64,000 bases of DNA from Alisma plantago-aquatica (Eukaryota; Streptophyta; Magnoliopsida; Alismatales; Alismataceae), in NCBI GenBank assembly GCA_963693085.1, contig OY856411.1, positions 1,345,015,550 to 1,345,079,549 on the forward strand. Reading direction: 5' to 3'. The position numbers and the translations under genes are program-made. Of this stretch, positions 21,714 to 33,489 are shown in pieces; position 1 is the stretch's first letter; every line of letters starts with the position of its first letter. The notes under the pieces were generated by a model. That model ran no database searches, was not told the DNA's origin, and saw only the letters and a program-made list of their open reading frames with translations.

Positions 21714-24700
21714 TGTAACATCCCTGACCTGGGTTATGCCTTAACCCTAGGTGTTTTGTTTAAGAAAGATAATCATATGATTGATATTATCTTTTGAAAA
21801 GTAATTAAGGCTCAAGAGGAACTTATATTTCAATTTTAGTCCTTTTTAATGACGTTGAAAATAATGTTTTGCTTGTGTTGGACTAAAGTGCAAATTAACC
21901 AAGTTGAGGGGTTAAATTGCAAACTTTACATGATAAGATGTTCCTCATGTATTGAAGAATCATGAGAATGAATATGATGCAGAGGTATGGCTTGTGATAG
22001 CCTGAGTACCAAGAAAGAGTTGATAAAGCAATGTTTGTGCATTAAAACCTAGTTTTGGTGTAATGTGCAATCTACCCAAAACCTAGGGTTCAATATGAAA
22101 ATTACCACTTCAAAATAGTCCCTAATGTTTCTTGGCATCATGTAGAGCAAATAAAATGAGAGGGTCATCTCATTTGTACCTCTTTGAAGGAGAGAGAATC
22201 CTGATATTAAAATAATCAAGATTTAAGCATAATTGAAACCTTAATTCAATTTAATGCAAAAATAATTATATTAAATGGATTGCCCTTCAACCAAAATTGT
22301 AGAGGTTTAAATCTACATATATGGACGTCCTTGTGCCTTGAAAAGACAAAAGAAATATCTACGTGAGTGGAGAACCCACTCACATTAAGAAAATAAAAAG
22401 AAATATCCACTAACTTATGGATATTATTATTATAAGGGTTAAGGTGCTTAATTTGCTTTTCTTTAAATCACATGGATAATTGAGAGGAATAAGAGTCAAA
22501 GGAGATATCCTCGTAACCAAGGAAGGTAAGGGCGCAAGTGGCAAGGAAATGGAGAAGATAATCCCTACTTTCTCTCTCTTAAATGAATTTTCAATAAAAT
22601 TCATATATATGCTCCTTTATCCATGAGTTGAAAGGGTAATTTCGAATCCACTTTCACTTATTGCTTCAAAAACGACCAAGGGATCTTAGGAGCAAAAGTA
22701 GGATGACCCCCAACCTGTTGGTAAGCTTCTTGACCTTCTTTCACCTTGATTTCATGGTGGAAATCACAAATCAATGCTTGATTTCTTCTTTTCTTCACTC
22801 AATCTTCAACTCTAGCCAATCTTTTCACTCAAAAGCTTGAGGATAAGCCGTGGGATAGTTGAAGAATCTTCATCAACCATTGTAGATTTGAAACTCCAAG
22901 CTTTTAAGCTCAATTGAAGGTGGGTTATATAACTTGAAACCTTATTCATTGTTATTGAATTCAATTCCTCAATTCAATATGTTCAATTGTTCTTCTTGAA
23001 ATTTCTTTGATTAACTGATGAAACTACCATGGAAATGGCAGTACAATTTGAGGGGTTGAAGCTTGATGATGATGACATCATCTTAAGCACACGTCTCAAT
23101 GAGATCTAGTTGCAAATGATTTCAACAAAATAATCCAATCGGTTTTCATCAAACCGTTTGGTGATCAAACGGTTTGCAAACCGTTTGGAGGTTGAACCCC
23201 AAACTGTTTGGGCATGTTGACCGAATGGGATAGTCGACCATTTTGAGCCTTAAACGGTTTCAAACCATTTGAACATACTTGAGTTGACCGTTTGGACAAA
23301 TAGGTTCAAAATCGTTTGGAGCCTTAAATGGTTTCAAACCGTTTGGACTTCTAGGTCAAAACCATTTGGAGCCTTAAATGGTTTCAAACCATTTGGACCA
23401 AGTAAACCAAAACCATTTTGATGATCAATGGTTGTGATTGAGGGTTGAGGGTCCAAGGATCATACATTGATGGACTGCAATAACTCAATTGATGAAGAAA
23501 TCGATGGTGCAAACCCTAATTTAATTGTTTGAAGGAATCATCAATTGAACCCTTTCGGTTTCAAACTGATTTGGATCAAACAGTCTTGAGACCATTTGAG
23601 TCCAAATGGTTTTGAAACCATTTGGGGTCAAACGGTCTCAGGACCGTTTGGAATCAAACGGTTTCAAAACCGTTTGGTGTTGAAACCCCAAAACCGAATG
23701 GAGGTCCAATGTGATCAAATCATTTGGAGATTTAAGATGATAATTGATTCATTGATCCAATGATGATTATCAATGTTAGGTACAAAGGTTGAAACCCTAA
23801 AGTACCTAGATGATCAGTACCTTTAGATTAATTAACCCTAAAAGGTTATGAAAGCAATGCCTTAGTACACTATGTCAATCATAGTTGTATGTACTTGATG
23901 GAAGGGTTGATGTAACCTAATCAAGTTGAGAGGATGATAGAAAGGAATTCATACATGAGTATTAGTCATGTGGTGATTAGGGTATGATCCTTAATGAAGA
24001 GATCATGAAAACCCTAATCGAGAAGGCTAATGAACCCTAGCCCTAATTCAGGGTAATAGTGAAACCCTAATTGAGGGTGATGACATCAGTAATCCTAAGT
24101 TAGGGTTATGAAATGTAAAACCCTAATTTAGATGAATAGTAAACCCTAATGATGGGTAATTTAATATGAAACCCTAATTGGGATGAATATTAAACCCTAA
24201 TTGTGGGATATTTAATGTAAACCCTAATCTAGGGTGATATTATGTGGAACTCTAATTTAGGGTGATGTTATGTAAAACCCTGGTATATTAATGTGATGTG
24301 GAACTCAAATCCAGAGTGATGCTATGTAATGCTATATGAAACCCTAATCTTGGGCAATATGGTGATAAACCATAATCCTGATCTGGGTAATGGGATGAGT
24401 ATCCCCAATTGACCTGAAATGGGAAACCCTAACCTAGTGAGGGAATAGTGGTGTTACCCTTGAATAGTGATGATATATTTGTTTTTCATGGTGCTGATAT
24501 GAAATTGATGTAACTGTTATCATCTGTAATAACCATGCAGGTATCATGAGATGATGAACATAGCCAGGTATGCGCTATGATATTTTATTTATTAAAATTG
24601 TTATTGGGCCTTATGTGCCATAATATGCCTTGTTGCCTAGTAAGAGGTAATAAGAGAATTAATGAGCCTTAAGTGCCATGAGAGATGTTTGTGTAACAAG

Positions 24701-26316
24701 TATCATGTTTACCTTGGTCAGATGACCTGAAGGTGATAGTTACCTGAAAAAGTGGTAACAATGCTCAGTGATGAGTTAAGGGTTTGAACACCGAGAACCA
24801 TATGATTATGGCATTGAGTTTGTGAAGGGATGAGTATTCCCACTATTGAAATGAGGGACTGAGGTCCCAATGTCTTATAAAGACTGAGAAGTAACTGATG
24901 AAAACAATACATGTTTCTTTGTATCATTTGTCCTATTAAGTTATGTTTGAAAACTTGACTGATGCTAAAAGAATATGATAATGTACTTAATTAATCAAGT
25001 GAAATCTTTTCATGTAGTGCTCTGACCATAGATCCATCATCGTCAGTAGCTGGTGATGGAGAAACAGGTTTTCCTACGGGATCGCTTGGAGTTCACATAT
25101 TTTTTAATATGTGGGGGTCGATGGGTGAAAATATATGTACGTCCTAATGGGGGAATTGATGGAAGGTCAACATTAAACATCTCATTCCTTCATTATATGT
25201 TCCAGGATGGATGTATCACAAATCTCCCGATGTTGTTAATGTCGGATTGATGGAGGTAAACATGAAATCTCTTGATTGCGAAGAGAGTGCATTCACCGTT
25301 GTAGCTCTATAGTGAAGATGCCACTATACCCTGGCAAGCTATGTAGCAGAGACACAAGATGTCCTGCATGTGATCTCACACTGACCGAGATGTGGGAGGT
25401 CATGGAAGCCGGCTCTTCCATTGACTTTGTATGTTACTGATTTCGACTTCGCAATGGTCGGTTGGAGTATGAGTGGTATACCTCATCTCCTCAGAGCTTA
25501 AGTATGTTTGTAAAATGTAATCAGCCGTGTAGCATATTTGCATAAGAGTGAAATACGAGAACCACTGGTTGATGTTATCTTGCTTAGCATGTCCTTGATA
25601 CATAAATGTTACTTATGTTCTTTAATTATGTATTGAATAAGAGACATGCTGCCTTATCAAGTTATAGCTGAAATACTTGGATAGGAATGTTGCTCTTATC
25701 CGCATAGATATTGATTTATCAGCTATTGAAATATATGATTCCACTGTTTAGTTTATTTCTATTAAACTACAATAATAATGTTTTTGGCGGAGAGTTATAT
25801 CTCTCACTGAGGAAATTTACAAATTGTCTCACCCCCGTGGGATCCAAAATTATTAGGTAGACGCCGACAAAGAGGCAGGAACCCTACAACTGAGGAAGAG
25901 CAGCAGCAACAACAGGGACAGCTGTAATCCTTCAGGTGGAAATACTGGATGTCAAGCTTTGTATATAAAGTCTTATGTGTCGTCTATGTACTCTCAGGTC
26001 CTAGGAGTCAGTGGATAATGTTTTTATAATCCATCTCAGATTTTGGTTTGAATACCTTGAGGATTTTGTTACTTGTGCTTTTTAGCAAAGCAATGATGTA
26101 TATATATATATCCCTCGAGAAGAAATGGTATAGTGAATGTACTTTGTGAACCAGTATGTAAATATAATACTGTGGTTCTTGTCTAAAGAGTTTTCCTGAG
26201 AATGGATCTCTTTGAAAATGGTTTTAATTTTTAGTGATTTTCAGTAATCCGTTGTTAGTGATCACTTCGCATTAGTTAATCTTGTTATATTGGTTAATTA
26301 CGGTTTGTACGCCTCA
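21714..26316 (+). mobile_element. 3' LTR of Tekay-like gypsy element D
   Basis: Starts TGTAACATCCC, a common start of Tekay/Del LTRs, and ends ...gcctca at 26316, 4603 bases. Colinear with 12363-16873 from 21814 onward. Contains the palindrome cluster (about 23130-23710) and the telomere-box array (about 23514-24440). Immediately after it the env-like gene of element A resumes. Confidence 0.94.
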
Positions 26317-26808
26317 ACCAACCCTACCCAGGAGGTGACTATGCATCCTATGCATATGATCACTTTTACCCAACCCCTCCACTTGCTGCTTGTGTTGCTA
26401 CATCCTCTGCTATTAGTGGATCTATCCCTTGTGTTTCCTCTTCCTGTTGGCCCTTTAGCCACCCTACTTGCTGACCTCGGTACCTCTTCTCCCACCTTCC
26501 CACAGGCCAATGAGCTCCATGCTCTTGGCATGTCTTGGGCTGAGCAGAATGCCCATTGGCCCAGCCATGGTTTCGGTTCTCTTGCTGATGAGGAGATGTC
26601 AGACCAGGTGGATGAGGATGATGCTGCTAATGAGGAGGCTTCTGTTGATGATGGTGATGATGGTTCAGATGGCTTTACTGGTGACTCTGGTGATGAAGAC
26701 TTTGTTGTCTCTATTGCACCTTCACACATATATGATGACTATGAGCCAGAGGCCTCGGATGCTGATGATGTTGTTGATGATGTGGACATAGCTGACCTCA
26801 ATGTTTAG
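26317..26808 (+). pseudogene. Envelope-like gene of SIRE-like element A, C-terminal part
   Basis: Plus-strand coding remnant directly after D. The first 150 bases read best in a frame giving YPGGDYASYAYDHFYP; from about 26470 the frame changes and stays open to a TAG at 26806-26808: SSPTFPQANELHALGMSW followed by a strongly acidic, Asp-rich tail with GDDGSDGFTGDSGDEDF. An acidic low-complexity end fits the env-like third gene of SIRE-type elements, and position after 11677-12362 and before A's 3' LTR supports one split gene. Part of the middle is missing, so D's arrival was accompanied by a deletion. It is not a host gene despite the long frame. Confidence 0.66.
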
Positions 26809-27476
26809 ATTTTATAGTTTTTAGTCTAGATGTTGATCATATATATCTTTCTAGGCTATTTTGTACTAAAAACATCATGGCACATTTTTTGAGTTGTACT
26901 ATTTTATCATCATGTTTTCTTCATTTTGGCTTGTAGTTGTTTCTGAGGACATGCTCTCTGTGTTGTAATGTTAATCCTTTGTACACTTACTCTTTGATTT
27001 ACTATATCTCATGAGTTGGTGCCATGTTTACCATATTTTGATTATGACTTAGATTGTTTGTTTCTCTTGTCTTTGTTTAATGTATGGTTTGAGTTTGTAT
27101 GTTGTGGATGTATGCTTGGTTTTGCTTGGAGAAGACATGCTTTTGTGCTCTTATACCACCCTTCCTTTTTGATAATGTCAAAAGTGGGAGATAATTTCAA
27201 AGTTTTCAAGCTCAACCATATTTCTTTTATTGTCTATGTGATCCTTTTATGTTCATCAATTGCTTTATCATGTGACTTGTTAAAGGACCACATAGTATAC
27301 ATGTTATATTGTTTTGTGTACAAAGTTTAACTATGCAGGTAAGAGTAAGCATATATTTAGGGGGAGAAATTGAATGTTCAAATCATGAATCCCCATGTAA
27401 TTCACAAGGCAAAGGTATAAATTTACACATCCTTTTCAATATGATTGAGGTTTGTCATTATCAAAAGGGGGGAGAA
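26809..27476 (+). other. 3' untranslated region and polypurine tract of SIRE-like element A
   Basis: AT-rich non-coding region with several purine runs (aaaagtgggagat near 27180, aggggagaaat near 27358) and the terminal tract aaaaggggggagaa at 27463-27476, abutting the LTR. Short frames here have no recognisable motif. Confidence 0.75.
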
Positions 27477-28938
27477 TGTTGACTTGAGAGTTATACATTG
27501 CCCATATTTTGAAAATGACTTAACCATTCCATTTATGTATCTAATATGTTTGTTCAAGATTGATTTCAAGCTTTAGGTACATGAAAAGGATCAAATTATA
27601 CAAGCCCTAGCTTGTTCAAGTTCAAGTCAAAAGCAATGCAAGTGCACATTTTTGGAAATCTCTCCAAATGACCTTAGATGATTTTTTTAATCACTTGTAC
27701 TGATGATATGTCTTGTAACTAAGATGAGAAAAAAATAGGGACACTTAATTCCAATGTTTGATCACTAAAATATCAATTTAGAAAATGTATCACATGTTTA
27801 TCGGTCGAGTTGGAAACTCGACGGATCTAGTGATGGATTTTCTGGAGAGACCAATCGATCGAGTTGCACACTCATAGAACTCGACAGATCGATCAACTAA
27901 GCAAAAATTATTCGACTCATCGGTCTAGTTTCCCAGGACAAACTCGATTGATAGTTTGAAAATTGGCTTTGTCACTTATTGGATCGATCAAGTTATCTTT
28001 ATTGAAACTCAACCAAATGTACTATATGGAAAATGTAGAAAAAGTGATTATAACCATTGGTGAGTTGTTTTAAGCAAAAATAGATCTTTTATAACTTGGA
28101 AAATGGATATATTTCACCCTTAAGTGATCCCACACTCAAGGGAATGCCCCCATCTATAAATAGGACCCCTTGGAGTTCATTCCAAGTTTGTTGATTCATG
28201 TTATTCTAAATCCTTGCTATAGTTGAGTGTGTTGCAACTCCTTGAACCCCTTTCTATCTCTCATTTACATAGAATTTCATGATTATGTGTGAGTTAGGAC
28301 AATTGTAAGAGAGCTACATTAATGTGCTTGTAAAGCTGTCATTCCATTCCATCTTCCCTACCCCCTTTCTCAAAGAAGAAATGGTTGAAGCAAGCTACTC
28401 CAAGTGAAGGTGAAGTTGTTGTTGTTCTTCTTCAAGGTTGAAGAAGAGGTGAATATCTTCTCCAGGTGAAGGAGAAGGGCAAGGTCAAGATTCAAGAAGA
28501 GTGGGCAAATTCCTTCAAGGCCAAAGACTTGATGCAAGTGTGGGTAAGTCCTTGTTGAAGGATGAAGACATCTTGATCAAGTGGGTAAGTCTTTGTGTAG
28601 GTGGAAGACTCTTGTCTTGAATAGGTGAGTCCTTGGATGTATGGTGGTCTCCTTGTATCTCTTATGAATGCATATAAGCATACACGAATTGCAAAGTCCT
28701 AGAGGTTGACCTCTCTAGGTAGTGGATTGAATCTGTCCTAGTTTGTAGAGTGGAACCACTCTAAACCACCTTGTTCAAGTGCATGTTTCAGTTTTTCTCA
28801 TCCTTGATGTGCTTGATTAGTTAGGACTTCAAATTGATCTTAAGCTTTTGGTTTTGATTGATATAATTTGAAGGTCCAACTTATCTTGTGAGACTTTTGA
28901 ATCTCTATTCACCCCCCTCTTGAGCCCTAGATCCAACA
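27477..28938 (+). mobile_element. 3' LTR of SIRE-like copia element A (plus orientation)
   Basis: 1462 bases, starts TGTTGACTTGAG and ends GATCCAACA. It is an inverted copy of 33490-34954, readily alignable over its whole length with substitutions in most 60-base lines. A TATA box (tctataaatagg) lies at 28153-28164. The CG-containing palindrome GGTCGAGTT/AACTCGACg is at about 27800-27822. Target duplication CCTAT follows at 28939-28943. Confidence 0.93.
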
Positions 28939-28943
28939 CCTAT
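28939..28943 (+). repeat. Target-site duplication CCTAT (3' side of SIRE-like A)
   Basis: CCTAT directly after the 3' LTR. The partner, ATAGG on the plus strand, is directly outside the oppositely oriented 5' LTR at 34955-34959. Confidence 0.9.
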
Positions 28944-29828
28944 GACTTCATGGCATGATTTAGAAATTGTTGACATTTGGGGAGTTGAGTACATGGGACC
29001 CTTCCCTCTTCCTTAGGATTCGAGTATATTCTTGTAGATGTGGACTGCATGTCAAAATGGGTGAAGGCTATTCCCACAAAAACATGCAACTCCAAATCAA
29101 TGATTAAACTCGTTAAAGATAAAATATTCCAAAGATATGGGGTCCCTCACACTATAATTGAGATGGCAGATCGCATTTTGTAGAGAAAAATTAGAGGCAT
29201 TTTTGAGAAGATATGGTGTTTGCCAAAATTTTACATCTCCCTACCATCCTCATACCAGTGTCTAGGTAGAAGTATTCAATGGACAAATTTAATCAATCTT
29301 GGAGAAGAATGTGAATCACACAAGGAAGGATTGGGCCTTGAAGCCCAATGCTACTTTGTGGGCATATTGAACTACCTTGAAGACACATTTGGGAATGATA
29401 TCCTTTCATCTTATTTATGATAAATCCTTCTACTTGCTCATAAAAATGGAGCACAAAGCCAGTTGGGCTATTAAAACCCTTAACTTTGAATTATCCATAG
29501 TTGGAGAGAAGTGTTCCCTCTAAATCCAAGAGCTTGAAGAACTTTGCATGACAGCCTATGAGAGTTCCAACATCTACAAAGACCGCACAAAATGTGGCAT
29601 GATGTCCATCTAAGACGAAAAGACATTTATGTGGGTGACCAATTCTTAGTTTACAACTCTAGATTGAGACTGTTCCTTGGGAAAGTTGAATCCAAGTGAT
29701 ATGAGTTGTATCTTGTGAAGCATGCCTACCCACATGGAGCATTTATTTTATGGGACAAATTGACAAGTGACTTTGTATTAACTGGTCACATGCTCAAGTG
29801 CTATGTCACTACAGACGATTTTGTGGTT

Positions 29829-30141
29829 TTTTTTAATTAAAAGAGGAGATATTCATTCATCTCGTCTCCTCGGCGAGCTATCCATCTCAAAAGCACAAAG
29901 TGTGAAGCCACAATCGGCTTGTCTCTAGGAGTTATACTTCTCATAAAATGTATAGATGTACATGTAAAACAAAGAAAACAACTATGCTCTGATTAGTCTG
30001 TGGTGTCAATCACCGTGTATGTCAGCAAGGCAGTGAGTAAGCATAGCCTGTGGTAGGTCCCTCACCGCATACCATATCCTCCTCCCTACGAGACCCACTT
30101 GTTCAGCTAATGTGGAAGCTACCTTGTTAGCCTCCTCAATA
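29829..30141 (-). mobile_element. 5'-truncated LINE 3' end with target duplication
   Basis: A 313-base insert flanked by identical 11-base repeats attttgtggtt at 29818-29828 and 30142-30152. On the minus strand it starts with coding sequence resembling the RNase H end of plant LINE ORF2 (EEANKVASTLAEQ then DLPQAM and ADIHGD, about 30000-30140), then 3' untranslated sequence and a short A-rich tail (T run on the plus strand at 29829-29834). Truncation at the 5' end, tail and duplication together are the signature of target-primed reverse transcription. Confidence 0.78.
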
Positions 30142-30300
30142 ATTTTGTGGTTCAAGCAGTATAACGTCACCCTCCCATAGCAGATCTAGAGACAAGGGAA
30201 CCTCAACCCTTTCTCCTCTATGAAGCTAAACTACTCATTACTAGATTATAGGCTTCGTGCCTACAATATTAAAATAGTGCACTTTTTGGGAGGAAACCCA

Positions 30301-31109
30301 ACATTTTCTTTTCTTTTTCATTTTTCTCTTATTCTTCCTTTGATTAGATTTTCTCATTCTTTTCATCCTTTTTCACTAGTTATATGATTTCCATTGATAT
30401 TTTATGATTATAAAAAATATAGTTTTCAATCAGTTGGTCACCCAACCGATTGGGAGTAAGGGGATGGTCCCTTAACTAGAAGTGGGGGTAGGGAAAAGAG
30501 TTGTTGGTGGGGGAGGGGTGTCAATGGTTTGAGATGAATGAATCCATCCCCCCAATTGGTCATTATTTATAAGGGGGTCATGGCTTTCTAGTCAACATCA
30601 CAGTTTAAGAATTATAAACAAAATAATTTTTTCTCTCATCATATAACATCTACATACTACTTTTTTATTTTTTTCTCAAAAATATATCAACATTAGTCTT
30701 GCTGGAATACATTTTTGATAAGGAATCCAATGATTTTTGTTTCATCAAAAAATTCATCACGGTTCAAAAGTTATAAGAGAAACAAAATTATTTGTCTATT
30801 ACATAACCTCCACCAACCACCCAACTAGTACCTACCATGTCATCCTCCTAACCATCTTTTCCCCAGCTTTTTCTATAGATCGGTTTGAGCATTATTGCCA
30901 CAAGTTGCCACTTGTTGCTTATTGATTAGAGAAGAAAAGGAAGTAGGAAAGGAGAGGACAGCATAGGAGAAGGTGGTATTGGGAGTGCGTGTGATGCACG
31001 TATATGTGCGTGAGTGTGATGGAATTTTAGTCCTATGTAAACCCAGGGTGGGGAGAAGAGGTGCCACCATAGAAAAATTTTCGGAAGTCGGGTCGTGAGG
31101 TTTGAGGGT
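30301..31109. other. Region after Athila C integrase, mostly unassigned
   Basis: Pyrimidine-rich tract (30300-30370), G-rich runs (30470-30520) and AT-rich DNA. No copy of C's LTR (39866-41346) was found here, so its 3' LTR seems lost. A minus-strand frame over 30873-31232 has no motif I recognise. Confidence 0.5.
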
Positions 31110-31680
31110 TTCAGGTGTGTAAAAATAGTTTATATCACCTTTGGAGTCCCACGAGTTGTGATATTCGATGGAGGCACACACTTTAATGAAAAGAAATTCA
31201 ATAATATACTGAGCAAATATGGAGTCAAGCATAAGATATCTACTTCATATCACCCTCAAATGGAGGGACAAGTAGAAGTATCAAATAGATAGCTGAAAAG
31301 TAGTATGGAGATGACCATTTTTAGCTCAAGAAAGAAGTGGGCACTCATGTTGGATGATGCATTATGGAAATTCTGGACAACATTCAAAACATATATTGGC
31401 ACAACACCATTCAAGTTGATCTATGGCAAGTCATTCCATCTTCCTCTGGAGTTAGATCACAAGGCTCTATGAGTTTCAAAACTTTGACTTGAAGAAAGTA
31501 GAAGAAAAGAGATTGCTACAACTCTAATTGCTTGAAGAGCTTCATCTAGATGCATATGAAAAGGAAAAAAAATTACAAAGAAATAACAAATGAATGGCAT
31601 GATAAGAAGACTAAAAGAAAATACTTCACTGGAGGCATGATGTTTGTAGTTGGTAATAGTATTGGTCTACTTCACTTTAG
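31110..31680 (+). pseudogene. Athila-like integrase fragment F
   Basis: Second, separate gypsy integrase piece in plus orientation: [20 protein letters not shown] at about 31140-31202 with the second catalytic Asp, [24 protein letters not shown] at about 31217-31288 with the catalytic Glu, WALMLDDALWKFWTTFKT near 31340-31390, LIYGKSFHLPLELDHKA near 31420-31470, and WHDKKTKRKYF near 31596-31630. The first catalytic Asp region is absent, so it starts almost where fragment B (6312, opposite strand) stops. Its right end meets the SIRE gag at about 31735. Confidence 0.85.
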
Positions 31681-31734
31681 GTTACCTGAAACAGTTCACA
31701 CAGTCGAGTAAAAAACTAGATGGAATTTCTACAT

Positions 31735-33474
31735 AGAGGGTCTAAGTCTATGATTGTCATCATTAAGAGATATGATAGTAGAAGACAAACTAGCAATATC
31801 ATCTCTAGCATGAACAAGGTCGGCCTCCAAACATAGGGCTTTAGTCAAATAAGAATCTTTCTCAAGAGAAATATAAGCAATATCATACTAGGCAAGATAG
31901 GTCTAGAAGATAAATCATTAACTTGACCAAGCAACATAGCATTTTTATATTTAAGCACTTGAATTTCCTTAAGATAAACATCCCTCTCATCCCTATGATC
32001 TTCAACAATGAGCTTAAATTCAGCATTTTTAGTTTTAAGAGTTTCAAGCTCATTTAGACACTTTTGGTTATCTTCCTTAAGAGTTTCAATGTTCTTAAGG
32101 TAAACACCATTCTACTTCAACTCCATTGTGTTGGAGCTCAAGGTCAAGATATTGGCCTTGCAAGTTATCAATGCTCTCGAGATGAATTTTCTCATTTATC
32201 TCAAGAATTACAAGTTTAGCATACTAGTCATCAATAATTTTTCATAACCTTTTTCTTTTAGATTTAGATTTATCAAAAGAAGAATGGATAGAAACAAGCA
32301 TATCAATGATAGTTTCTTTATATAACTCATGCAAACTTACCTCACTTACCTCACCAATTTCTTTACTAGTAGAGGCCATGAGTGTAATGTGGCACTCTCC
32401 ATCTTCTTCAGAGCTAGAGCCACTTGAGGATGATTCCTCCCAAGATGCATGAGTTGCATTCTTGTGTCTTTTATCCTTCTTTTCCTTCCTCTTGTACTTG
32501 CTCTCCTTCTCTTACTCTTACTCCTTCTTGGATCTGCCCTTGTGGTGTGACATTCTTTATTTGGGACATTCACTCTTGTAATGCCCCTTTTGTCCACACT
32601 TGTAGCATCTAGGAGTGGAGGAGGAGGATTTCTTTCCCTTGAAGTGTTTTCCCTTATTGTAGTTGGCTTCATGCTCACTAGGGCCATCATCTTCACTAGA
32701 GGAGGAGGGAGATGTCTGACAAGAAAGTTGTTGTTGAAGGATGACTACCTCCACTTATGCTTTGAAAGCACTATCTTTGATCTTCTTGGCTTCCTAATCT
32801 TTTTGCTTGACTTCTTCTTCTTGCTTGTCAAGCCATGGATCATGAGCTCTTCAGTTGGAATGTCACCAAGGCTCCTCACTTCTTCAATGGAGGTCACCTT
32901 TGACTCCCATCTCTTTGGTAGAGTCCTCAAGATCTTAGAGTTGATTACACCTCTATCCAAAGTGTTGTCAAAAGCAACTAGGCCATTGATGATGACATTG
33001 AGCCTAGAGTACATCTCCACAATCCCTTCTTTCTTACGCATCTTGAAGTTCTCTAGAAGGTTTTTCAACATGTATATCTTAGCCTCCTTGACTAGATTTG
33101 TGCCCTCATAGGTAATGCACAATTTATCCCAAATCTCATAGGCGGTATCCTAAGATGAGATGTGGTTGAACTCCGTTGGGGTAAGGGATGCATAGGGGAT
33201 GCTTATGGCTTTGGCATTGAGTTGGGCTTCTTTTAGTGCAGCTTCATTCCATGTTGAAACAGTTCCAGTTGGCTCCTTGTATTGTGTGACCATCACCTTA
33301 CAAATGTCAAAGTTCATTCCTTTAATGTAGAATTGCAGCCCCTTCTTCCAATAGAGGAAGTTGGTGTCATCAAAGACTGGAGGATGCATGGAGAATCCTC
33401 CCTCTAGGTTGAGTGAAACAAGTAGATTTTTGCTCATCTTCTCATCTCGTGGGAGGTTGTTGGAGAAGATCCTT
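31735..33474 (-). pseudogene. SIRE-like element A: gag (5' part, minus orientation)
   Basis: Main part of A's gag, downstream of its 5' LTR on the minus strand. Near 33390-33430 the first Met candidates follow the PBS; then FDDTNFLYWKKGLQFYIKGM near 33310-33370, the UBN2-type core (KLCITYEGTNLVKEAKIYML near 33060-33125, SRLNVIINGLVAFDNTLD near 32960-33015, ILRTLPKRWESKVTSIEE near 32880-32935), a knuckle CYKCGQKGHYKSEC at about 32565-32607, a Ser-rich acidic stretch, then a heptad-like coiled coil (32330-31735). Stops and frame changes are scattered. The text breaks at about 31735 and its natural continuation is at 3412 on the plus strand. Confidence 0.87.
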
Positions 33475-33487
33475 GGCTCTGATACCA
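33475..33487 (-). other. Primer-binding site of SIRE-like element A
   Basis: Minus-strand TGGTATCAGAGCC (initiator tRNA-Met type), two bases inside the 5' LTR end at 33490. Confidence 0.93.
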
Positions 33488-33489
33488 CT

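Larger units (their letters stand above)
28939..30300 (+). pseudogene. Athila-like element C: C-terminal integrase half (displaced)
   Basis: Begins inside the 5-base duplication and reads at once into the Athila integrase core: DIWGVEYMGPF at about 28970-29005 (first catalytic Asp changed to Glu), DVDCMSKWVKAIPTKT near 29037-29080, KIFQRYGVPHTII, YHPHTSV, then HKASWAIKTLNFELS near 29450-29500 and the C-terminal FLVYNSRLRLFLGK near 29640-29680, HGAFILWDKLTSDF near 29732-29775. Frame changes and stops abound. A LINE tail interrupts it at 29829-30141. After about 30250 a 'ttgggaggaaaccca' phrase marks the usual Athila sequence downstream of pol. The N-terminal half of this same integrase is at 34955-35390 on the minus strand. 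Confidence 0.85.

Noticed and set aside
26298..26729. Minus-strand 143-codon Ser-rich frame
   Set aside because: Shadow of the acidic env-like tail (Asp and Glu codons read backwards).
26317..26808. Possible host gene with acidic C-terminus
   Set aside because: Position between the Tekay LTR and the SIRE 3' UTR/PPT, and pairing with 11677-12362, fit an element gene better.
3412..28938. Two separate SIRE insertions in opposite orientation instead of one inverted element
   Set aside because: Each would need its own second LTR and own duplication; instead the single pair shares one CCTAT duplication and one split Athila frame.
30873..31232. Minus-strand 119-codon frame
   Set aside because: Overlaps the plus-strand Athila integrase F with clear motifs; no recognisable content of its own.
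32581..33111. Plus-strand 176-codon frame
   Set aside because: Antisense to the SIRE gag, whose zinc knuckle and capsid motifs are clear on the minus strand.
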